Assembly: GCA_015350385.1 (NCBI GenBank)
Contig: WNKI01000001.1
Span: 9,355,118-9,419,117 of the forward strand
DNA from: Aculops lycopersici
Lineage: Eukaryota > Arthropoda > Arachnida > Trombidiformes > Eriophyidae
Direction of reading: 5' to 3'
DNA: 64,000 nt
The notes beneath the pieces were generated by a model, which ran no database searches, was not told the DNA's origin, and was given only the letters and a program-made list of their open reading frames with translations. This document shows positions 22,801 through 30,729 of this stretch, in pieces. Both the position numbers and the translations under genes were made by a program. Position 1 is the stretch's first letter. Each line of letters begins with the position of its first letter.

Positions 22801-25800
22801 TCAATCAAATCGCCAGAGTGGTGGGCGCACTCGTTGAGAGTCACAATCACAAAGGAGGTTAGAGCATTTTCGCGCAAAACTCCACCTAGCATCTCGCGAT
22901 GGTAGACTGGATTGTATTCGATCCACATTCCGGAATCCTTGTTTTGTTTACCAATAAGCCAGTCGAGCGCCGAGTTGACCACAGTCTTGTCCACGTGAAT
23001 CTCTTCGGATATAAACTTGGTCTTCTCAGTTTGGCACAACATTTTTGCAATGAAGGCCGTCAGCCAAATACTCGGCTCGCGGCCGGAAAAGGCGCTGAAT
23101 GCTCCATCTTGGTTGCGATAGTTTAGTATGCGCTTGTATCCACTTTGGATGTATCTAATTGCACGCCACCTAAGCTCGCCCGACAACTTGTTGATTGTGC
23201 TCAGGTATCGGGCAGTGTACAAAGTTGGGCCCAGGTAAATCATAACCTGTTCGCCGCATCCATGCGGCAAGCGAATGAGATTCTCGACATCGTTTAGTGC
23301 AGTTTGAACCGATTGGCCCATGCGGTCGCCGATGGCAGACACAATGCACTCCTTTGTTTCGGGAACAATAAAGTCCGAGTCTCTAGTTGGTGTTAGTCGC
23401 ACTTGAGAGCGTTGTAATCCACGAGTGGCATCAATTTCATCAACCAAATTGCGAGTTTGTATTGCTCTCTTGTTTCGACGCTGATGATTCATTGGATCCA
23501 AACTAAATGTCGTCTCGTCTATTACTGGCTTTCCCTTGGGCACAACACGAAGTTCCTGTTCGACGATATCGCTTGTATTCGAGCTCGATGCCAGTGCCAG
23601 AATTTTGATTGGATATCTTCCAATTTTCAATGGAATCATGGGAAACAAGACGGATTGCGACGAGTGCTTCTCAACGCGAATCCTTTTCCTCGCCGACCGT
23701 TCGCCTGGTTCGGCTTCACTGCAAACATTATCAATTCCATAGGTGTAAACAAACACTTCCTGCGGCTGAGGACTGTAGTTGAAAACAGTGGCCACCAAAT
23801 CAATTTGCTCGCCTTGAATCAACTTGTATGGTATGGAAACGTGCAAAAAGATATCCTGAAATGTGATCAGCTTCAAGGGTTGCGACGTTAAACACATGGG
23901 CTGATGACGATTCAACGCCATGGCTGAAACTTGCCAGCTAGTAATTGAGTGCGGCAATCTAACGTCCAAAGTTTCGCTTCCGTCAGGTGAGTCTATGTCA
24001 ATCAAATCGAAGAGCCAAGTTTCCCGGAAGTCCCTACGAATTAATGTTTCCCTCTCAAAATGATTCAGAGACTCCAAGTTTGGCTCAATATTTAGCGCCG
24101 GATTTGCGGCATAAAGTTGCGTTCGACTCTTGGCACGAATTATATCCTCATGGATGGGCATTGAGTCTCTTCCGGTGATCAGCGAGGTAAGGGCCAGCTC
24201 TAACTCGAAAACTCTCGTGCAACAATCGTGATAAACCTTGGAACAATTGGCCGACTCGTAGTTGGCAACAATCTGAGCTCTAGTCTCGCAACTCCTCAAA
24301 AATGGCCTGTCCTCAATGGTACCCAACTGGCAGCAACTCTTGTAGTATGGGTCAGAATGGTAGCGATTGATCATTTCAGTTATCTCACTGCTAGTGGCAC
24401 GCTTACTCCTGTGGCCACGCTGATTGTTGTCATTGTTGTGACTGTTGAAAACCAAAAAGCTAGAGCGATGATCCAACAGGTTGTTGCGTACCTTCAACTG
24501 CGAAGGCGAAAGTCCAACTGCGATCTGAGACCTGGACCTTTGCAGCTGAGCCCAAGCTTCGTATTGTGGCCGCGCGTAACCCTCTTGCACATCGGTGCTC
24601 ATGTGAAGTTGGCCAAGTTTAGTTTGGCAAAAGGAGCCCAATGCAATGGCACTGTGACCTTCTAGAAACTCGGCTTCTTTAAATAACATTAGACCTGCGT
24701 TATGGAAGACATCCAAGTTGCTCTTGCCACCTCCAGCGCCGCATCCGGGGTCCAAGCGGCGAATGCGATCGATGATTTTGGATGTTTCCAAACGAGTTCT
24801 ATTATACAAAGAGTAGGTGGCCGAATCAACACCAATTATGGACACCAAGTCGCCTTGTCGCGCTTGAATCACCAGCTTACCTCTATCATTTGGCTTGATT
24901 GTCTTGCTATCCGCTGGGCCACTGCTCGACTTGTACCTCAACTTCAAGCCACAACTCGTCATGTCTTGGTGGATATTAACCGTCATTGAGTCGGCCAACA
25001 CATCGGCCGGCTCGTAGGTGGGCGCAAAGAGAACCACTCGAATGGAGGGCATCATGGGCTCGGTGATTTTGAAGCTTACCATCCCGTCGTTGTTCACTGG
25101 ATCCAATGAATATATCCTACCGCGAGCCACGATCATGTAATAGATTTTGTGCCTCATAACTCTAGCATCCTGAATTAGAATGTCCGAGACAAAGGTGTCG
25201 CCAACGTTTAGTTGAGTCAATGTTTTGTTCATCAATGAAACGTAGCCATTGTTAGATTCATGTCTAAATATCTCATAGATTCCGTATCCAATTTCAACCG
25301 ACTTTAGCTGAACCTTGAGCTCGCTCGTTGCTCTATGATCGTGATCTTGAATTTCCTTCATTAGAGTGGAGTTGAAAACTTTCATCTCAATGATAATCGA
25401 CGAGGACTCACTCTTGATGGGTCCGATGTTGAAAATGGCCCGACCATCGGACTCGGTTAGTGCCTCCACTTGCAGACCCGAGCTGAAGTCAACAGGTTGC
25501 TCGGTGTTAAATAGTGGAGATGAGTTTAGAATGGTGCCAATTTTGTTTGAGTACTGCGCAACAACCTTGTGGCCGGCCTCAATGGGCAAATTTGACATGA
25601 CATCAACAACCTTTACGGCCAACTGTTGATTTAATCCAGGTTTAAAATCTCCGATTGAGTCGGCAAAGGAGATTTTGTATGGATTCTGGACGAAGGTGCA
25701 GCTTGAGTCGGCCACAATTTCCTTGTGTCCCGTTGACGCTTCGATGATCGTCGCTTCAACATACAACTTTGAGCCAGAAATTCCAGGAAACCAATCAGAT

Positions 25801-27158
25801 TTCTTAAATTTTTCGGTGAAATCGGGCGTTTTAATTCGGAACACAGCGGAACCTGTTGATTGTTGTATTGTTTTAACAGGTGAGCGGGCCCTAAAGACTG
25901 GTTGCAATCTGGGCCCAAGTTGGACGCCAAACTTGAGGAACATCTTGCCTTGGACTGGCTTTCCAAATTGGTACCTAGCAAAGGCGGTAACAGATAGGTT
26001 TTGTGTATTTGGCGTAATATACTTTGGCACATCAAACTCAACCTCGAATCTAGGCAACACATACTCCTTGACTTCAAAGGTGATGCTATCATTTGCAATG
26101 GGATCGCTGTGCAACAGGTGCGCTGACCATAGGCCCGCCATGGGTTCCGGTGGAAATTCAAACAGATGGTCGAGGAACAAGTTGTTGCCATGCTTGTTGC
26201 TGTTATTACCATCTGCTTCAAACGAAGATAAAGTCTCATTTGGATTCCTTGGAAACTTGATCTCTTCCACTATAATCTTGTGGGGATTTTTTATTTGTAT
26301 CTTGAGTTCCTCTTTGGTCAGTGGGCGCAAATTCTCATTCACTACTAAAGCTCTGATTCTCACCTTATCTTGAGGTTTATACGCGGATTTGTCCGTTTGG
26401 ATGACTGCAAAACTGTGGCCACCATCGCTGCTAGGCAACGACTCAACTGGAACTGGAGCCGAGCTAACAAACTCTATGGAATCGCTTCCAAATCCAGCAT
26501 CCAAATTGTGAGGTCGAATGGAAACAATCAACTTTTGTGGCTTTTGGACGAGAGTTGGCTCCGATTGGAGCGAAAGTCGATCACGATGCTTGGGTTTGTG
26601 GTTGGAGTTAGGAGGCTGGTTCTGTTGTAATCTTGGTTGACTTGGCGACACTTGATCAAGATTTACTGGCAAGAGGAGGTGTTTTGAGCTAGAGTCGAAA
26701 TAATCGAAAATGTGCTCGTAGAACAATTGGCCAGACTTTGGCGAGTCGGCATCTCTAATTTGAAGCGATAATTTTGCATACTTTTGTTTTAGATGCTCAT
26801 TCTCCCTTTCGTCTCTTACATTGTTAACTAAAGCAACGTACTGTTGCAACTTTGGCTCGCTGTTTAGCTCGCTATCTTCAACTTGATCTACAGAACTGAC
26901 AGGAACCTTGAAAGATTGCGGTAGGATCAAGAGAATCGATGGCTTTGAGTCTTGAATGTAGTGATGGTGATTCAAGAGTGACGTAACTTGATGATATTGC
27001 TGGCGCGTGTTGCATGTTGCAAATAGAACTAGAAGCACCAGCAAACATTTGAGTATTTTGATTGGATCGTTAAATCTCGAGGATAATTTGGTAGTGGTTG
27101 TTGTTCTTGTTGTTGTCAACTTTGCTAAAGCAGAATTTCGATTTCGTGTTCGTTGCAT
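19845..27158 (-). CDS. Complement C3-like thioester protein, intronless, 2437 residues
   Basis: This is a secreted complement component of the alpha-2-macroglobulin family, expected to opsonise microbes by covalent attachment. A long basic, Thr-rich leader precedes a hydrophobic signal core (KCLLVLLVLFATC, residues 37-49). MG domains follow. A furin-type RSKR at 917-920 would split beta and alpha chains. An anaphylatoxin domain comes next with all six Cys (942, 943, 957, 972, 979, 980). The thioester GCGEQ is at 1300-1304, and the catalytic His at 1420 lies in NPVYHREMLGG, matching the C3 His. MG8 (from about 2020) leads into a C345C/NTR-like domain ending WTCPS. Oddities are an insert of about 250 residues between CUB and MG8 with polyQ and a second dibasic site RWRR (1874-1877), a further RNKR at 1228-1231, and the absence of any intron. 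Thioester, anaphylatoxin and C345C together exclude insect TEPs, CD109 and alpha-2-macroglobulin. Confidence 0.93.
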   Translation of the reverse strand: MQRTRNRNSALAKLTTTRTTTTTKLSSRFNDPIKILKCLLVLLVLFATCNTRQQYHQVTSLLNHHHYIQDSKPSILLILPQSFKVPVSSVDQVEDSELNSEPKLQQYVALVNNVRDERENEHLKQKYAKLSLQIRDADSPKSGQLFYEHIFDYFDSSSKHLLLPVNLDQVSPSQPRLQQNQPPNSNHKPKHRDRLSLQSEPTLVQKPQKLIVSIRPHNLDAGFGSDSIEFVSSAPVPVESLPSSDGGHSFAVIQTDKSAYKPQDKVRIRALVVNENLRPLTKEELKIQIKNPHKIIVEEIKFPRNPNETLSSFEADGNNSNKHGNNLFLDHLFEFPPEPMAGLWSAHLLHSDPIANDSITFEVKEYVLPRFEVEFDVPKYITPNTQNLSVTAFARYQFGKPVQGKMFLKFGVQLGPRLQPVFRARSPVKTIQQSTGSAVFRIKTPDFTEKFKKSDWFPGISGSKLYVEATIIEASTGHKEIVADSSCTFVQNPYKISFADSIGDFKPGLNQQLAVKVVDVMSNLPIEAGHKVVAQYSNKIGTILNSSPLFNTEQPVDFSSGLQVEALTESDGRAIFNIGPIKSESSSIIIEMKVFNSTLMKEIQDHDHRATSELKVQLKSVEIGYGIYEIFRHESNNGYVSLMNKTLTQLNVGDTFVSDILIQDARVMRHKIYYMIVARGRIYSLDPVNNDGMVSFKITEPMMPSIRVVLFAPTYEPADVLADSMTVNIHQDMTSCGLKLRYKSSSGPADSKTIKPNDRGKLVIQARQGDLVSIIGVDSATYSLYNRTRLETSKIIDRIRRLDPGCGAGGGKSNLDVFHNAGLMLFKEAEFLEGHSAIALGSFCQTKLGQLHMSTDVQEGYARPQYEAWAQLQRSRSQIAVGLSPSQLKVRNNLLDHRSSFLVFNSHNNDNNQRGHRSKRATSSEITEMINRYHSDPYYKSCCQLGTIEDRPFLRSCETRAQIVANYESANCSKVYHDCCTRVFELELALTSLITGRDSMPIHEDIIRAKSRTQLYAANPALNIEPNLESLNHFERETLIRRDFRETWLFDLIDIDSPDGSETLDVRLPHSITSWQVSAMALNRHQPMCLTSQPLKLITFQDIFLHVSIPYKLIQGEQIDLVATVFNYSPQPQEVFVYTYGIDNVCSEAEPGERSARKRIRVEKHSSQSVLFPMIPLKIGRYPIKILALASSSNTSDIVEQELRVVPKGKPVIDETTFSLDPMNHQRRNKRAIQTRNLVDEIDATRGLQRSQVRLTPTRDSDFIVPETKECIVSAIGDRMGQSVQTALNDVENLIRLPHGCGEQVMIYLGPTLYTARYLSTINKLSGELRWRAIRYIQSGYKRILNYRNQDGAFSAFSGREPSIWLTAFIAKMLCQTEKTKFISEEIHVDKTVVNSALDWLIGKQNKDSGMWIEYNPVYHREMLGGVLRENALTSFVIVTLNECAHHSGDLIEEVEVTNGNENNNNHYHHMRPEVVDSNSSNGGNRPATNGVVRLKLATQKAEQALMLARYKATKENNPYVMALTAYALSFSRPHEAVSTLNDLRLKVEQVQSKNWLYWRGDYPIETAAYTLQALIELAPTMDSSGSLGSTSGGSGGASPNTVHGERSAWVPGSDAIAIANWLSAKRTSTGAFESTQDTVVALEALSKLAQAQSAPNGNVWFPSFQNKAPSLMCNVTVNNRTRRSIEFGKDNAQVLQSFRLEASDVDPVSGDTLDILTSGNGIGTMSVKVKYNVYHEEDAMCRINIETNIAEWQPPKPSKSDQQLPVTTVNLHDDSINNKDSLVSSNHNDDGHLDDKHNDGKSTNKQSDEIDDDYFKMFKRPTLNDLNLLKTNQVLAGDQSIERSTRDSSPHPHKIPRQPPMGSMQPTREPTLRWRRQAEVGDTPTTTAAPSWSSRFMSKISSFFVSTSPKPYTSTSSMISPHIKRDGVMLNDGPMKPKTNTSRRSTGGGSGQMAGMVPMILQPTGIPMNAKFNNLSSVLELNSNNSTSNMTILQQQQQQQQQQQQQPDYTASVLNNPNSKLILLLGVCVNHIATRDSEMAVVEVGILSGFRPNEADLNEVVKDTNTAIMKYEISADKSLVLFYLHYIPSGTPQCLQFRLIRETLVNNLQSGYVRAYEYYSPLHACSNFYTPSRQLNLLETKCDSSGQVCQCANKSLCPATGKLMDMSEIYSVNATSAHQHFQDLICSDRFDFVSLVKMEKLRHFEVGKLFKLQVKVQSDLKGNLTKIMDLQRRQKLIAGNYVQKPKQPYPLDSSQVVATAAASLDPLDLGQESTLLHQLSLTVDSSCIKNDPLLLHLAHPNQARQGGDLMILFGKLNKLEKRYFSTTQRANPATPTVASPSLPPAYPRAKPTIISGLDSEPSSSQQQMLATLAAQPLTTTFDDAHQLQYSYTMQLDRDSILHDLQYQYKEEPRSAIYTLTMAVDQRSKRWGWTCPS
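21137..21177. repeat. CAA/CAG (polyQ) microsatellite inside the C3-like gene
   Basis: On the minus strand this codes 13 Gln in a row just before MG8. The tract mixes pure CAG and pure CAA halves, so it is a composite microsatellite and likely length-variable. Confidence 0.85.
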
Positions 27159-27230
27159 ATCAACAACAACAATAGGCAGACTTTATTCAAAATCTTATGC
27201 AACTCAATTGATGCAGAAATCTATCCTCAA

Positions 27231-27237
27231 ATATATA
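27231..27237 (-). promoter_or_regulatory. TATA box of the C3-like gene
   Basis: TATATAT on the minus strand lies about 75 bases before the ATG at 27158, which would place transcription start near 27205 and leave a leader of some 45 bases. Assignment is from sequence and spacing only. Confidence 0.5.
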
Positions 27238-27274
27238 CCTGATTCTAGACTAATATAACACATAAATGGCAGGT

Positions 27275-27284
27275 GGGAGTTTCC
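27275..27284 (+). promoter_or_regulatory. NF-kB/Rel consensus site upstream of the C3-like gene
   Basis: GGGAGTTTCC fits the GGGRNWYYCC consensus at every position. It sits about 40 bases upstream of the TATA box and 117 upstream of the ATG. Rel-driven immune induction is the expected role; binding is not shown. Confidence 0.5.
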
Positions 27285-29102
27285 TTGTTTGGCTATTCGA
27301 TTGATTGGAGCTTATAAATAAAATGATGAGGATAATAATAATAAATGCAATCGTTTAGATGATAATGCAATTAGTGCAATTGAAATCAATTAGTTTGTTG
27401 TTATTATCTTGAGAACATAGTACACTTTTCCCTCTCTCTCATCTCATCTCATCCCATCCACTGACTTGCTGCGCTTGTTTCCATTTGTCTGTCTCTTTCT
27501 ATCACTCAGTCAATGTCTCTTCTCTCTGCATGTCTCTAGTGCTAGTAGAAGTGGTTGTGGTAGTAATCCCGCGCTCCCACTTGTTGCTTCTGATCTACCA
27601 CTCTACCGGTATCTGTGAATCGCCCGCCTTCAGCTCCTGGTGGTGGTAGTTTATCTTGCCTTATAGTTGAGCTACAAGAAGTGTTGCAACAAGTGCACAA
27701 GATGAACTTAATACGGTTTTTCCCATTGATTTGAGAGCGGCGAGCTGGGCGATCATCTTTGGAGACAAAATTTTGTGTGATCTCTCGAAATATCGCTTCG
27801 TAGCATTCTATCGCCAAGAAGACCACCATCAATCAAAACAAACTGATCACAACTTGAGATTGCAGCTGAGGTTTGTACTTGCACTTGTTGATACTTGTTG
27901 TAGTTCTAATTGACAGTCCCCATTCCAATGTACACCAATCTTTAGCTGTTGCACTTGTTGTTGATGATGTTTTTGGTGTTCAGTGTCGATGGCATCTAGA
28001 GTACCACTGCTTGCTTGGCGGCAACTAGCAACGGATCTGCAATTTAGTCTAGCGATCTTCTCGCCGCAATCGTCGTATTGGATTTAAAAGGAATCGTGAC
28101 TCGGAGTTCAGCTTAAATTGGCAGCAACTTGTCAAAGTCGCCGCTTATTTGCATTCCTTAATCTCGGCGAGGATTCTAATATCCACCGCAGAGATTTAAT
28201 CATCATGTGAGTTCATTTAAGCTGCTGATTCGTCGTTGACACGTTTCGCTATGGTCCAGTGAATCGTTCCAAAACCACCGACAACCAACCGAAACAAAGA
28301 AAGCGGTCATCAATTAGCTAGCGTGTTAAGTGACCGATAACAATGATTTGTCAATACCAAGGGCGACGCACTTAGCTTTTGCCCCATCACCATCTTGCAG
28401 CGCATAAATCTCTCAAGTTAATGTAGTGCTTTCAAATTATTGAGCCTATACGGATAATTAGATTAGCTTGATGATTTGAGCACAATGTATGCAAAATGTT
28501 TGATCAGCTAGAGGAATCAAAAATTTTGCAGGTGCACAACAACGAACACGCACTTGTTTGAGCTCTCATTGAAACTCGCCGCAAGTGGTAGCAAAGGATT
28601 TGCAAGCTTCAACTATGCAACCCAACGCAACCAAGCGAATGTTTTCTCGCTCACTGACTCATTCCCTATCACTGCTGTAGCAGAATTGAGGTCACTTGTT
28701 CGAAGCAATAGTGCATAGTAATTCGATCCAACAAAATATGTGACACCACATTGTGAACTCTCGCTGCAGCTCGCAGAAAGGAGATTTAAAGCAGCAGCAG
28801 CAACAACAACAACATCTACAACGAAAACAGAGCTTCAAGAATGAAGGAAAAACACGTACAAATGAACACAGAGAGAGACGCACGCCGATTTCTAATGGAG
28901 AGTCAGATAAATAAATGGATGAGTCAGAGCTTCAGAAAACTACCCATTCTATTTGGCCACATCCTTATTGGGCCCCAAGTTGATTTTATGTATAATAATC
29001 CAAGTTTCAAAATCAACCAAACGCATTTGTCTAACTATATTATTATGCAATAGAGCTTTTAGGCCAACGCAAAGCCGACAAATCTAGATTAAAAACATTA
29101 AA
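27285..29102. other. Intergenic head-to-head region between the C3-like and RING genes
   Basis: About 1.8 kb separates two divergently transcribed genes. It is AT-rich near 27300-27420 and otherwise mixed. I see no convincing ORF. CCACTTGTTG occurs at 27578-27587 and the related ACTTGTTG recurs near 27884-27955. A CAG/CAA stretch at 28790-28815 is a likely leader element of the RING gene. Confidence 0.5.
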
Positions 29103-29705
29103 ATGAATGGCAACTTTTGGCTGTTTTTGGGGGGCTTAGCCGTTGGTGTTATTATATATGCTGCCGACTATTACAATCGCAGACAGGAGGAGCAAGGCTA
29201 TGAGTATAGTTCCTCTTCAAATGGTGGAAATTATCGATCCAATCTTTCGGAACAAGATGAACTTGTTATAAATACAGGTAATTTAGATGGACAGAAGAGG
29301 AAACGCAAGTACAAGGGACGCAATATTCCAGGACCCGATGAGGATTGCGCAATTTGTCAAGACCATTTGCTCCGAAGAGACGTGCAAGCAGATTGTATTT
29401 TGTCTCTACCCAAATGTGGCCACTGGTTTCACAAGAGATGTGCTCTAAGGTTGCTCGACTATCACCCAAGCTGCCCCATTTGCCGGGTTCCTATCGATAG
29501 CTCCAAGCTTAGACACCAACTGCAACAGGCCACTGAGGAGATGGACTCTCTAAGCAGTGCCAACGATTGGCAAGACTTGGAAATACTCAGTGAATCTGGC
29601 GACAATGGAACAGGTGGCACGCCGAGTGTCGAAGATTCGGAAGCCAGAAGCTCGTCGTCGATTACAAGACCTAAAATTTCAATACCAAGTAAAAAGAACG
29701 AGTAG
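29103..29705 (+). CDS. Membrane-anchored RING-H2 zinc-finger protein, putative E3 ubiquitin ligase
   Basis: This 200-residue protein opens with a hydrophobic segment (residues 5-22, FWLFLGGLAVGVIIYAA) that looks like a signal anchor. A Lys/Arg patch follows (64-73). The RING-H2 is complete: Cys82, Cys85, Cys105, His107, His110, Cys113, Cys124 and Cys127, in C3H2C3 order. RING-H2 proteins recruit E2 enzymes, so E3 ligase activity at an intracellular membrane is the likely role. The C-terminal 75 residues are acidic and Ser-rich without a known domain. The start is the first ATG after an AT-rich leader. I cannot place it in a named RNF subfamily. It is intronless. Confidence 0.85.
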   Translation: MNGNFWLFLGGLAVGVIIYAADYYNRRQEEQGYEYSSSSNGGNYRSNLSEQDELVINTGNLDGQKRKRKYKGRNIPGPDEDCAICQDHLLRRDVQADCILSLPKCGHWFHKRCALRLLDYHPSCPICRVPIDSSKLRHQLQQATEEMDSLSSANDWQDLEILSESGDNGTGGTPSVEDSEARSSSSITRPKISIPSKKNE

Positions 29706-30729
29706 ATGTTGTGGATAATCGAAGATGCAATACAAAGCAGCTCTGCTACCAAGTCAGAAGTAAATATGTATATATACATATATATATTGATGTGATCCCA
29801 TTCGCGCCTCAAGATTATAAACATTTTGCGAATTGTCTATCCTAGTGGAAATACTTAAATGATTATTTGCAATCAAGAACTCAACAGAGCAGAAGTTTCT
29901 TGAAAATCTCAACTGTGACAAAATCGAAATCAATTACAAGAACTAAGAAGCATTTGCTAACAATAATGAACTAGTGCCATGAACACTAAAGAAAGTGTAA
30001 ATAAAGAGCTCCTTTGATTGGATACTAATCGATGCATTTCCGCACTTGATGACCAAGAGTTATAAGCTGACTATGGTTGTTGGCTCATCTGATCCAGCAT
30101 AATCTATGTCACAATTTCAAATGCGTCAAGTTCAAGCTTTGCAATCTGTCCTATCAATTAGTCCTGTTGTCTTTATTATTATTATAGTTGTTGTTCTCTA
30201 CCTGTGTTTATAAATTCTAGCTTGTGATCTAGTTTTTTGAATGGAGGCGCCACTTAGAGCTTGGATGCGCATGCGAAACACTTGTGCAGCCTGCAATAAA
30301 GGCACATCACTCTGATCCTCACGGCCGCTCAAGCTCATGGCGATGGCGAGAGAATAACACTGAAAGGCCCATTCACTTGACTAGCGAGAGATGGCCGCTA
30401 CATCGCCCTCACCATAATAGCCCTTGGCAGTCGCTTGAATTCTCATTGGACGCCAGAGATTTTTGTGTGCCACTGCAGCCTGCAGATGCAGACTAAAGCA
30501 ATGGCAATGGAAATTTCTGTGATACCACCACAGGCTACCACTGGCGCTGCTTTAGAAATGTGCTGCAGCAGGACCAGCGACGACGGCGGCAAAATAATAC
30601 TAGAATTTTTCGCCAATGTTTTTGCTCGGTATTATTGTGGCCATTTTTGCGCCTTATTATGCAGCTTTTCAATTATTCACTCTATAACTATTAACCCATT
30701 TTATCATACATCTCAACCAAACTAATGCA
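29706..30729. other. 3' region of the RING gene and leader of the CCCH gene
   Basis: AATAAA at 30000-30005 would end the RING transcript. No gene is visible in the rest. An ATG at 30725 starts a 16-codon upstream ORF that overlaps the ATG at 30730 out of frame and stops at 30775. The main ATG has the better context (G at -3 and at +4). Confidence 0.5.
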
